Source: Opitutaceae bacterium
GTDB taxonomy: Bacteria > Verrucomicrobiota > Verrucomicrobiia > Opitutales > Opitutaceae
Direction of reading: 5' to 3'
NCBI GenBank assembly: GCA_030693515.1
Contig: JAUYAK010000048.1
Coordinates: 60,590 to 124,589 of the forward strand
DNA: 64,000 bases
Below the pieces are notes generated by a model. It made no database searches. It saw only the letters and a list, made by a program, of their open reading frames with translations, and had not been told where the DNA came from. The position numbers were made by a program, and so were the translations under genes. Shown here piece after piece: positions 16,978 to 24,382 of the stretch (the stretch's first letter is position 1; each line of letters opens with the position of its first letter).

Positions 16978-17311
16978 GGTGGTGATCGCCCGGCTGTGGC
17001 AGGCGGACGATGGCATGAAGCTGGGTCCGGCCATTTTGCTCTGCCGGCTGGCACCGTTCGGCGACTGGCTGGTGTGCGGGGTGAGTTCTCAAGTCCGCCA
17101 CCACGTGCCGGATTTTGACGAATTGATCGGACCGGACGCGGACGACTTTGTGAAGAGCGGATTGCGCCAGCCTTCGCTCATCCGGCTTGGGTTCCTCGGC
17201 ACGGTGACAAAAGCCCAAGTCGGCGGAGACTTGGGGGAAATCAGCCCCGCCCGACTCCAAAGGCTGCGGCAAAATCTCTCGCGACTGCTCCAAAGGGCCG
17301 AGGGAGAATGA
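16964..17311 (+). CDS. PemK/MazF-family endoribonuclease toxin
   Basis: 115 residues from the ATG at 16964. It shows the family pattern: an N-terminal KSGEVVIARLW strand, a GPAILLCRLAPFGDWLVCGV core matching the usual 'RPALVLS...' region, and an FVKSGLRQPSLIRLGFLGTV segment matching the '..GL..pS.vRl..l.tl' signature. A C-terminal helix (RLQRLRQNLSRLL) follows. Family members cut mRNA in the cytoplasm when free of antitoxin. The conserved Arg after the first strand is not obvious (KLGPAILL), so activity is not assured. The pair sits exactly between the type V and type II effector genes. Confidence 0.8.
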   Translation: MKSGEVVIARLWQADDGMKLGPAILLCRLAPFGDWLVCGVSSQVRHHVPDFDELIGPDADDFVKSGLRQPSLIRLGFLGTVTKAQVGGDLGEISPARLQRLRQNLSRLLQRAEGE

Positions 17312-17449
17312 GGCCGGTGGCAACCGCGTGGTTCGAACGACGAAAATCCCACCCCGCCATGTCCGAAGCCGGTCTCCAAACCCCGGGAGAACTCGCCGCC
17401 CAGCCGGCGACGCCAGTTCAGCGACTGCGCGATTTATGCAGTCATGCTT

Positions 17450-17484
17450 AAAAATAAAATGCCCGGAATAAATTCCGGGCATTT
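17450..17484 (-). terminator. Intrinsic terminator of the tracrRNA candidate
   Basis: A perfect 13-bp stem (17457-17469 with 17472-17484, AA loop on the plus strand) contains ATGCCCGGAAT and its complement. On the minus strand it is followed by TTTTATTTTT, a good U-tract. On the plus strand the downstream sequence is only TTTATAAAG, so it favours minus-strand transcripts. Confidence 0.8.
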
Positions 17485-17566
17485 ATAAAGAAGCGCTGTT
17501 GACCACGATGTAACCGCAGAGCAGTTAGGGAAACGGGCTGCGCTCGCTACTTTGACTTGATTCCGC
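17450..17566 (-). ncRNA. Candidate type II-C tracrRNA, divergent from cas9
   Basis: Read on the minus strand, the RNA begins with GCGGAATCAAGTCAAAGT. This can pair with the repeat end GCTTTGCCTTGATTCC at 15 of 16 positions, counting one G-U wobble (plus-strand positions 17549-17564). Next comes a segment with a 6-bp hairpin, AACTGC-TCT-GCGGTT, whose CTCTGCGG and following TTACA resemble the tail of the C. jejuni tracrRNA as I remember it. It ends in a strong stem-loop (17457-17484) and a TTTTATTTTT tract. That order of anti-repeat, hairpin and intrinsic terminator is what a II-C tracrRNA should have. The promoter would have to lie within or next to the start of cas9 and was not identified. 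The 5' end is uncertain. Confidence 0.72.
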
Positions 17567-17590
17567 AGCCACGAAACCCCGGACCCTCCG

Positions 17591-20500
17591 ATGACCGCAA
17601 GCCCAAATCCGACGCGCCTAGAACTCGCCTTTGACATCGGCCACAGCTCCATCGGTTGGGCGGTGCTTGCCGCGCCAGACGCCGCACCGCCTTCATTGAT
17701 CGGCTGCGGCACCGTCATCTTCGAGAAGGACAGCGCGCTCGCCAACACCCGCCGCCTCCACCGTTCGCAGCGGCGTCACGTCCGCGCCACGCGCCAGCGC
17801 ATCGCGCGTATGGAAAAACTCCTCATCCACCTCGGCATCTTCACCGCCGCCGAACTCGCCGCGAAACATCGCGCCAACGGCGGCAGCCCCACGCCGTGGC
17901 TCCTCGCGGCCCGCGTCCTCGCCAGCGACGGCAAACAGACGCTGACGTGGCCGGAACTCTGGGACGTGCTCCGTTGGTATGCGCACAACCGCGGCTACGA
18001 AGAAATCACCGGCGAGACGCGCGACGATGCCGAGGAATCCGACGAGAAAAAGCAGGACACGGAAAAGGTCGAAAACGCGAAAGCCGCGCTCGCGCAGTTC
18101 GGCAAAAATTCGATGGCAGAAACCATCTGCGCCTGGCTCGGGCAGGACCCGCTCGCCCCTCGCACCGGCACCACAGAAAATTACAAAGCGAAAAACTGCG
18201 CCTTCGAGCGCGCGTTCGTGGACGCTGAGGTCACGCGCCTGCTCGCCTCGCATCTCGGAAAATTACCCGGCGTGACCGAAGCGCTCGTCGCCACCCTTAT
18301 CCTCGATGCTCGCGCCATTGGCGTGCCCAGCATCCGTCTCCCGCTCCGCTACCAAGGCAGCCTCCTTTTTGGCCGCCTCGCAACCCGCTATCACAACCGC
18401 ATCATCGGAGCGTGTCCGATTTCTGGTGAGAAGATCCCCGGCAAGAACTGCCCCGAATTTCTGCGTTATCGTTGGGCGATGCAGCTCGCCAACCTCCGTA
18501 TTGCAGATTCAGCCGACACGCCTCTTCGACCCCTCGCCGCCGACGAACGCTCCCAGATTCACGCTCTCATGGTCGCTTCTGGCAGCCTCGGCGTGCGCGA
18601 ACTGAAGGATGCCGTGCGCTCCCTGCCCGGCCACGCACGTGATAACCTCGAACAATTCTTCCTCCACCCCGATGCCAAGGAGGGCCTCGTGCTGGATCCG
18701 GTGCAAAAGCTCGTCACCGGCAACCCCACCGTTTCCGCGATCTGGCCACACCTGCCTGAGCGCCTGCAAAAGCGCACGCGCGGCCACTGGCGTCGCGGAA
18801 AGTCGACTAATCTGGCCAAGCTCCGCGAGGACGCCCTTCGTCTCGGCCACGACTGCACCACCTTCGATGCCGCCGTGGATGCTCTTTGCGCACCGCCCAA
18901 GAAGCTGACCAAGAAAACACCGCCGCCGGTAAAAGAAAAACTTCTGCTCGAACCTCTCGATGCCCGCCGCGAACTGGCGAAACTCTCCGGCCGTGCGCCC
19001 TACGCGCGCCCCCTCCTCGCGCAAGCGTTCGACGAGGTCATGGCTGGCCGTGACCCCAAGGCCACCGGTGGCTGCCTCGAAGAGACCGAGGCCGTCCGCC
19101 TCCGCCGCGAATCACGACCGCTCCCGCAACAGACGAACAACCACCTCGTCCGCCACCGTCTCCAAATCTTCGGCCGCTTGCTTTCCGACCTCATCGCCGA
19201 TCCCTCATATGGGGCCGGCGAACCGGCACGCATCTCGCGGGTGACCCTCGAAGTAAATCGCGACCTCCGCGAGATGGCAGGCCTTACCGCCCAAGACATC
19301 GCCAAGGAGCTCGGCCAGCGTCTGGCCGGGCACAAGAAAGTCTCCGCACGGCTGGAGGCTGAGTTGCCTCCCGGCACCGTCGTCAACGCCGGTCTCATCC
19401 GCAAAGCTCGCATCGCCGACGATCTCGGCTGGCGCTGCCCTTACACGGGCATCGAGTTCGAGCCGAAAGATCTCATCGAGCGCCGAGTGGACAAAGATCA
19501 CATCATTCCGCGCTCTCAGCGCGCGACCGACTCGCTCGACGCGCTCGCGGTCACGTTCTCCACCATCAACAAATGGAAAGGCCAGCGCACCGCGTGGCAG
19601 TTCGTCAGCGACGAGGGCGGCAAGTCTGTGCCCGACGCGCCGAACCTCTGCATCATGCCGCTCGCGCGCTATCAGGAATTTGTCGCCCGGCTCGACACCA
19701 AGGGCCATCCCGACGACTGGCACCGCAAGCGCCGCCGCAAAGAATGGTTACTGCTGCCGCGCTACGAAGAAAAGGCGCGCACTTTCACCCAAGGCCAGCT
19801 TACGCAGACCTCGCAGCTCGCCCGCCTGGCCGCGCAGGTCGTGCGCGAGCCGTTCGCTAAACTTCCCGATCCGCCGCAGCTCGTCGCGCTCCCCGGGTCC
19901 GTCACGGGCACCGTCCGCAAGGCGTGGAATGTCCTCGGCTGCCTCTCGGCCGCCGCACCCAGCGTGATGGAAAATATCACGCAGCCCGACGGCACCACGA
20001 AGCCGGAGGTGAAAACCAAGACTGAAATCCGCGACATCACCCACCTGCACCACGCGCTCGACGCGGGCGTGCTCGCGCTCGCAGCCCACTTCATCCCCAA
20101 CCGCGGTGATGTTTGGCGCCTGCTGGCCGAACGCCGCCTCAACCCCGCGCAACAGTCCGAACTCGCCGCCCTCGGCCTCTTCGATTTCGACGAACGCGGC
20201 CAGTTCCGCCTTCGGGATCTAGGGCCGGGTCTGAAGGCGCAGGTCCGCGAACGCCTCGCCGAGCGCCGTGTCGTCCAGCACGTGCCTGCCGACATGAGCG
20301 GACTGCGCGTCGAAGAAAACACCCGTGGCATAATCAAACGCGAAAACGGTCGGGTCTTCCTCCATCAGCGCAAGAAAAACGCCGATGGCCAGATCGTCGT
20401 TAACCGAACGAATGAGCCCGAAGGCAAAGTTATGGGCCTGCCTCGTGCCGATGGCACGGGCGGAAAACTTGCAGCGCTTAATGGCGTCCGCGTGATCGAC

Positions 20501-20854
20501 GGAAACTTCGGCATCGCAATTCTAGATGCCCCCGAGATCCCCGAGGAAGAGCGCATCTCCGTGGTAAGGTTCTTTCGCGTTTGGCAGAAGCTGCGCGAAC
20601 TGCGCACGCGGAACGGTGGCCGCAGCCCACGAATGCTACGCAACGGCCTACTGGTTCATGTGCCTCGTGGTTCACGCGCCGGGACGTGGAGGATACTCTC
20701 GACCAAGGAGACCGAAGCATACGGGATCGCCATCGATCTTGCCGCGCCCGACGGCATCAAGCTCGCAAAGGGCAATGCACCAGTTGTCACACTCGTGCGC
20801 GATGGCCTACAGATTTTTACACCCCTGCTGACAGGCAACAACGTGCAACTCTAA
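17591..20854 (+). CDS. cas9: Cas9, type II-C CRISPR effector nuclease
   Basis: 1087 residues, a compact II-C length. RuvC-I is LELAFDIGHSSIGWAVL with Asp15. An arginine-rich bridge helix follows (RRLHRSQRRHVRATRQRIAR). RuvC-II is VTLEVNRDLREM with Glu554. The HNH domain starts with CPYTGIEFEP and has VDKDHIIPRSQ with the catalytic His637. RuvC-III is HLHHALDAGVLAL with His821 and Asp824. All catalytic residues are present, so it should be an active RNA-guided double-strand nuclease using crRNA plus tracrRNA. The start is supported by the position of RuvC-I; no clear Shine-Dalgarno precedes it. It opens a cas9-cas1-cas2 operon with no csn2 or cas4, which defines subtype II-C. The tracrRNA candidate starts about 25 nt upstream on the other strand. 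Confidence 0.97.
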   Translation: MTASPNPTRLELAFDIGHSSIGWAVLAAPDAAPPSLIGCGTVIFEKDSALANTRRLHRSQRRHVRATRQRIARMEKLLIHLGIFTAAELAAKHRANGGSPTPWLLAARVLASDGKQTLTWPELWDVLRWYAHNRGYEEITGETRDDAEESDEKKQDTEKVENAKAALAQFGKNSMAETICAWLGQDPLAPRTGTTENYKAKNCAFERAFVDAEVTRLLASHLGKLPGVTEALVATLILDARAIGVPSIRLPLRYQGSLLFGRLATRYHNRIIGACPISGEKIPGKNCPEFLRYRWAMQLANLRIADSADTPLRPLAADERSQIHALMVASGSLGVRELKDAVRSLPGHARDNLEQFFLHPDAKEGLVLDPVQKLVTGNPTVSAIWPHLPERLQKRTRGHWRRGKSTNLAKLREDALRLGHDCTTFDAAVDALCAPPKKLTKKTPPPVKEKLLLEPLDARRELAKLSGRAPYARPLLAQAFDEVMAGRDPKATGGCLEETEAVRLRRESRPLPQQTNNHLVRHRLQIFGRLLSDLIADPSYGAGEPARISRVTLEVNRDLREMAGLTAQDIAKELGQRLAGHKKVSARLEAELPPGTVVNAGLIRKARIADDLGWRCPYTGIEFEPKDLIERRVDKDHIIPRSQRATDSLDALAVTFSTINKWKGQRTAWQFVSDEGGKSVPDAPNLCIMPLARYQEFVARLDTKGHPDDWHRKRRRKEWLLLPRYEEKARTFTQGQLTQTSQLARLAAQVVREPFAKLPDPPQLVALPGSVTGTVRKAWNVLGCLSAAAPSVMENITQPDGTTKPEVKTKTEIRDITHLHHALDAGVLALAAHFIPNRGDVWRLLAERRLNPAQQSELAALGLFDFDERGQFRLRDLGPGLKAQVRERLAERRVVQHVPADMSGLRVEENTRGIIKRENGRVFLHQRKKNADGQIVVNRTNEPEGKVMGLPRADGTGGKLAALNGVRVIDGNFGIAILDAPEIPEEERISVVRFFRVWQKLRELRTRNGGRSPRMLRNGLLVHVPRGSRAGTWRILSTKETEAYGIAIDLAAPDGIKLAKGNAPVVTLVRDGLQIFTPLLTGNNVQL

Positions 20855-20891
20855 TTCTCTGCTCTCCGGTGCCGATACATAGACACCGGCC

Positions 20892-21812
20892 ATGTCCTAT
20901 CACATCGTCAGTATCGACGCCCCGCAGGCGGATCTGACGTGTCGGGATGGACAGCTCGTTTGCACAGCCGATGGTGTGGTGAAGAAACTCCCGCTTGAGG
21001 ACATCGCCTCCATCATCGTCACAAGTTTTTCGGCACGCATCCATAGCCACCTCTTTCTCGAAGCCGCGCGGCATGGCGTCGCGCTCGTCATCTGCGAAAA
21101 ATTTCAGCCGGTCGCACTGCTCCTGCCCGCGTGCCGTTCCGCGGATACGCTGCTCACCCGTCGCCATCTCACGCTGCCGGAGTCGTCGCGTCGCCGCCTC
21201 TGGGAAAAAACCATTGATGCCAAGTGCGCCAACCAAGCATTCATCGCCTCGCGCATAGCACCGGCGAGCGTGAGCACCGCCCAGCTCACCAAAGCCGCCA
21301 CCGCACGCTCTGCCCGCAAGGAAGGCGGCTGCGCCAAATTATTTTGGGATGTCGTGAGCGATGGACTGCGCATCGAAGGGTTTTCCCGCGGCCGAAAGCT
21401 CGGCGGGCTGAACGATCTGCTCAACTACGGTTACGCCGTGCTGCTTTCGACTGTGCTGCAAAAGCTCTATGGGTTCGGCCTCGATCCGATGGTCGGCATC
21501 TCGCACGCCATCCGCGAGCGTAGCGCACCGCTCGCCTACGATCTCATGGAGCCTTTTCGCCCTTGCGTGGACTGGCGGATTTACCAGTGGGTGAAAGACC
21601 GAGCGCAGGCCGAGGCCTTTGCCGTGACGGGGGATTTCCGCCGCTGGGTCACGGGGTTCTCGTTGGAGCGCGTGGACTATCTCGGACTCGAACTCGACAT
21701 CCGTGGCTGCATCGAAGGTGTCGTGCGCGGTTTCCGCCAAGCCGTGCTGACAGACAGCACGCGCCATTACCGGCCATGGACATGGAAAAATTCAAAATGG
21801 GCTGGCTCGTAG
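20892..21812 (+). CDS. cas1: Cas1 integrase, type II-C
   Basis: 306 residues. The metal-binding active site is visible as RKEGGCAKLFW (Glu144), GISHAIRE (His205) and APLAYDLMEPFRP (Asp217, Glu220). The N-terminal beta-domain includes LPLEDIASIIVTSFSARIHS and the C-terminal helical domain includes YGFGLDPMVGISH. With Cas2 it forms the complex that inserts new spacers into the array. It is not fused to Cas4, unlike the Cas4-Cas1 fusion reported for many type V-B loci, so this adaptation module belongs with cas9. It follows cas9 after 37 nt and overlaps cas2 by about 37 nt. Confidence 0.96.
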   Translation: MSYHIVSIDAPQADLTCRDGQLVCTADGVVKKLPLEDIASIIVTSFSARIHSHLFLEAARHGVALVICEKFQPVALLLPACRSADTLLTRRHLTLPESSRRRLWEKTIDAKCANQAFIASRIAPASVSTAQLTKAATARSARKEGGCAKLFWDVVSDGLRIEGFSRGRKLGGLNDLLNYGYAVLLSTVLQKLYGFGLDPMVGISHAIRERSAPLAYDLMEPFRPCVDWRIYQWVKDRAQAEAFAVTGDFRRWVTGFSLERVDYLGLELDIRGCIEGVVRGFRQAVLTDSTRHYRPWTWKNSKWAGS

Positions 21813-22111
21813 TCGCCTTCGATTTGCCCGTGCTCACGAAGCCGCAGCGCAAAGCCGCCACGGCCTTCCGGGACTTTTTGCTGGATGACGGATTTCAGAT
21901 GATGCAGTTCAGCATTTATGTGCGCCCGTGCGTGAGCTTCGCGCGACAGGAAACCCACATCGATCGCATCAAGAAAGGCGTCCCTCCGGAGGGCAAGGTG
22001 CGGGCGTTCTTCGTGACCCGTGCGCAGTGGGAGCGGGCTTTCGTGATCTACGGCTCGCCCGCCAAAGAAGTGCAGCCAGAGGAAATGCCGGAACAGATTC
22101 AGCTTTGGTAG
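21776..22111 (+). CDS. cas2: Cas2, type II-C
   Basis: About 111 residues. Three in-frame ATGs (21776, 21782, 21797) are possible; the last is closest to the conserved core MGWLVVAFDLPVLTKPQRKA. The ferredoxin-like fold with FRDFLLDDGFQMMQFSIYVR is typical of II-C Cas2 proteins. It pairs with Cas1 as the structural part of the spacer integrase. The gene begins inside the 3' end of cas1, showing translational coupling, and is followed after 19 nt by a strong bidirectional hairpin that should end the operon. Confidence 0.94.
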   Translation: MDMEKFKMGWLVVAFDLPVLTKPQRKAATAFRDFLLDDGFQMMQFSIYVRPCVSFARQETHIDRIKKGVPPEGKVRAFFVTRAQWERAFVIYGSPAKEVQPEEMPEQIQLW

Positions 22112-22130
22112 CGCGAAAACGTGGAAAATT

Positions 22131-22180
22131 AGAGCGTTTGGACGCCGCTGTGCAGAGCCACAGCGGCGTCCAAACGCTTT
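22131..22180. terminator. Long perfect hairpin, probable bidirectional terminator after cas2
   Basis: Arms 22134-22152 and 22159-22177 pair perfectly over 19 bp around a 6-nt loop (CAGAGC). Three more pairs, one of them G-U, extend the stem to 22131-22180. The arm starts GCGTTTGGACGCCGCTGTG. Downstream on the plus strand is CTTTCG and on the minus strand CTCTAATTTTC, so either direction could terminate. It separates the plus-strand cas operon from an array that is probably read on the minus strand. It may also belong to a dispersed REP family. Confidence 0.75.
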
Positions 22181-22214
22181 CGTAATCGAGGCCAAAGCAC
22201 CGTTTGCAAAGAAT

Positions 22215-22245
22215 TTCCGAGGGGCGGAGCTTCCGCCCCTCGGAA
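22215..22245. other. Inverted half-repeat forming a hairpin with the first CRISPR repeat
   Basis: The stretch TTCCGAGGGGCGGA (22215-22228) is the exact reverse complement of TCCGCCCCTCGGAA inside repeat 1 (22232-22245), giving a 14-bp stem with a GCT loop. On the minus strand the stem is followed by ATTCTTT. It could be the terminator of a minus-strand array transcript or a second, partial anti-repeat. Next to it, 22183-22198 (TAATCGAGGCCAAAGC) looks like a decayed direct copy of the repeat's other half. Confidence 0.7.
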
Positions 22246-22799
22246 TTGGAATCAAGGCAAAGCCCAGATACGGGTCGTTCGCATTTAGAACTAGAGCTTC
22301 CGCCCCTCGGAATTGGAATCAAGGCAAAGCCATCACCATCATGTTCTACGCCCACATCAAGAGCTTCCGCCCCTCGGAATTGGAATCAAGGCAAAGCCGC
22401 TTGCCCATTCGCGTGAAGCGCCCCGCGGAGCTTCCGCCCCTCGGAATTGGAATCAAGGCAAAGCGCATACTCATCACGGTTACCAGCTTCTGCAGAGCTT
22501 CCGCCCCTCGGAATTGGAATCAAGGCAAAGCAAGCAACGCGGCGGGAATGCCGAGCTGTGCGAGCTTCCGCCCCTCGGAATTGGAATCAAGGCAAAGCCG
22601 CCCCTGTGGACATGTGCGTGGTGGCGATGAGCTTCCGCCCCTCGGAATTGGAATCAAGGCAAAGCCGAGGTGGCCGGCGCAATGCCCCATTCCAGGAGCT
22701 TCCGCCCCTCGGAATTGGAATCAAGGCAAAGCTGTTTCCGTATCCGCCGCCGCCGAGAACGAGAGCTTCCGCCCCTCGGAATTGGAATCAAGGCAAAGC
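22227..22799 (-). CRISPR. CRISPR array: nine identical 37-bp repeats, eight 30-bp spacers
   Basis: Repeats start at 22227, 22294, 22361, 22428, 22495, 22562, 22629, 22696 and 22763, with a strict 67-bp period. Every copy is identical. On the plus strand the repeat begins GAGCTTCCGCCCCTCGGAAT and ends TGGAATCAAGGCAAAGC. All eight spacers are 30 bp and differ from each other. The lengths fit type II. I favour minus-strand transcription, because the tracrRNA candidate pairs with the minus-strand repeat's first 16 nt, as Cas9 systems require, and because the left end can form a terminator. The absence of any degenerate terminal repeat leaves the acquisition end undecided. Only 13 bp separate the last repeat from the next gene, so there is no ordinary leader on that side. 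Confidence 0.97.
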
Positions 22800-22812
22800 C
22801 TAAAAAGTGCCC

Positions 22813-23868
22813 TCAAAAATCCAGCCCGAACAGCAGCTTCAGCCGCGTGTAGTCCTGCGCGGTGCCGTCGGGGTTGTTGCGGCGGATCTCGTGGCGGAGC
22901 GAGGTGCTGAGGGTCTCGGTCAGCTTCTTATTGAGGTCGATCCGGTTTTCCCAGCCATCGGACCGGGCGCCGGAGGGATACCACACGCCGCGCTGCGCGA
23001 GGGTGGTGCGCCATGGCAGCGCAAACTCCGTCTCCTCGAAGACCGAGATCACGCCGCGCGACACGTGACCGGCCCCGGGCGCGGAATTCCACGTGTCGAA
23101 GAGATTCTCCGACACCCCGACGCGCGCCTTGCGGCCGGGCTTCGTCTGGAACTGCCAGCCCGCGCCGATCTCCTGCTGGAGGAGCACGTAGTCGTTGGGC
23201 ACGCCGCGCAGCCGGCTCGCGCGATTCCATTCTGAGGTGGGCCGATAATGCGCGAAGAGCCGCGGGCTGAAGTCGTGCCGCCAATGGCCCCAGAACTTGA
23301 GCACATCGGTCGTCGTCACGTCATTGGTCTCGCTGTAGTCGAAACGGCTGTTGAGTTGAACATCGTCGGCCTTCCATTTCCGCCGGAGTTGCGCCTCGTA
23401 GGAACTCGTCGCCCGCTCCGCGCTGTCGGTCACCACTTCCGCGGAAAACGAGAGCCGCCCGCGCCACGGCCCGAAGAAGGTCCGCACCTGCGCGGTGAGC
23501 GCCGCCGGGGTGAAACGCTCCCAAATCGAAGGCCGCTCGTCGTCTCCCGCCGCGGGCGGCGCCGGGGGCGCGCTCGCCTCAGCCGGGGCGATGGCGGGCG
23601 GCGGCTTCGTCGTGGAGGCGGTCGGCGCGGGCGCGCCTTTGGCCACGGCCGCTTCCGCCACGGGCACGCGCAGCTCGCCGAAACGGTCGGACTTGAAGAC
23701 GAACACGCCGCCCGCCTCCGCGACGAGCGTGCCCTGCACCCGATCACCGTCCTTGTAGGTGAGCGTATCGCGCCCGCTCGCGGGCGCCGCCCACACGCCC
23801 GCCGCCATCGACCCCAGCAGGATCGCCGCCCAGCCCCATTTCATCCACATCTGTTGCACAACAATCAT
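22813..23868 (-). CDS. DUF481-like outer-membrane beta-barrel protein
   Basis: Up to 351 residues. The likely true start is one of the early methionines (residue 7 or 9), just before MKWGWAAILLGSMAAGVWAA, a signal peptide. A small soluble part follows (DTLTYKDGDRVQGTLVAEAG, a motif that often precedes DUF481), then a Pro/Ala-rich linker at about residues 75-110. The C-terminal barrel has alternating strands ending in LKLLFGLDF, with the usual terminal Phe. The role is unknown; such proteins are thought to be porin-like or structural. Its stop lies 13 bp from the last CRISPR repeat and it is read toward the array, so read-through transcription could feed the array. Confidence 0.75.
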   Translation of the reverse strand: MIVVQQMWMKWGWAAILLGSMAAGVWAAPASGRDTLTYKDGDRVQGTLVAEAGGVFVFKSDRFGELRVPVAEAAVAKGAPAPTASTTKPPPAIAPAEASAPPAPPAAGDDERPSIWERFTPAALTAQVRTFFGPWRGRLSFSAEVVTDSAERATSSYEAQLRRKWKADDVQLNSRFDYSETNDVTTTDVLKFWGHWRHDFSPRLFAHYRPTSEWNRASRLRGVPNDYVLLQQEIGAGWQFQTKPGRKARVGVSENLFDTWNSAPGAGHVSRGVISVFEETEFALPWRTTLAQRGVWYPSGARSDGWENRIDLNKKLTETLSTSLRHEIRRNNPDGTAQDYTRLKLLFGLDF

Positions 23869-24169
23869 CGCGCGTTTCGACGCCCGAAGAGCCGGTGTGT
23901 TTCAAACAAATAATGCCCAAATGTGGCGTTGATTATTTTCACCCCTTGCTCGGCGCCGGCGGCGAATCCCCCGGACCGACCGGAATGCACGCCCGCAGCC
24001 CGCCGCCCGCGAACACCCTTTCACGCGATCCGACTGCCAGGTCCTCTCTCTTGCTCCTTTTCCTTGGCTCGCGGCCTCAGCGCCTCGGCCGCCTGCATCC
24101 GGGTGCGCCTGCCCCGCGTATGTATCTTGCACGCCCAAATTCGCCCGGCTCGCGCCGACTCGCTTCGCC
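23869..24169. other. Gene-free stretch, presumed promoter region
   Basis: This stretch separates the divergent DUF481 gene and the DUF4198 operon. The first 70 bp are unusually A/T-rich for the region (AAACAAATAATGCCC, GATTATTTTCACCCC) and may hold the divergent promoters. I see no clear operator, RNA gene or repeat in the remainder. Confidence 0.4.
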
Positions 24170-24382
24170 ATGTCCCGACCCCTCCACGCCTTCACCCTCC
24201 TCGCCGCTCTGGCGTGGGTTGCTTTCACGTCGGCGGCCTTGGCCGCCGAGGCTGCCAAGAAACCGGCTGACGAACCCGCCACCGAGAGCACAGCGCGCCC
24301 CAGCCGAGATCCGAGAGGCCTTGCTCCGTGTGCTCCGTGTCCGAGCTCCATGCTATCCGTGACCAATCTCCTCTTCCCATGA
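24170..24382 (+). pseudogene. Possible remnant: signal peptide with no mature domain
   Basis: A 70-residue frame starts with a good signal peptide (MSRPLHAFTLLAALAWVAFT, then SAALAAE) and a short charged linker. It then runs into sequence built from CTCCGTGTGCTCCGTGTCC, a motif also seen in intergenic repeats of this genome (56297-56403). The stop overlaps the DUF4198 ATG by 4 nt. I think the 5' end of an exported-protein gene has been cut by a repeat. A short real leader peptide is the alternative. Confidence 0.35.

Noticed and set aside
20892..21812. Cas4-Cas1 fusion as in type V-B
   Set aside because: Cas1 is 306 residues with no Cas4 domain or iron-sulfur cysteines.
22131..22180. The long hairpin after cas2 as a tracrRNA
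   Set aside because: It has no complementarity to the repeat; it is a perfect stem best explained as a terminator or REP element.
22313..22910. Open frames through the CRISPR array with repeated 'FRPSELESRQS'-type peptide
   Set aside because: They are translations of the identical DNA repeats, not proteins.
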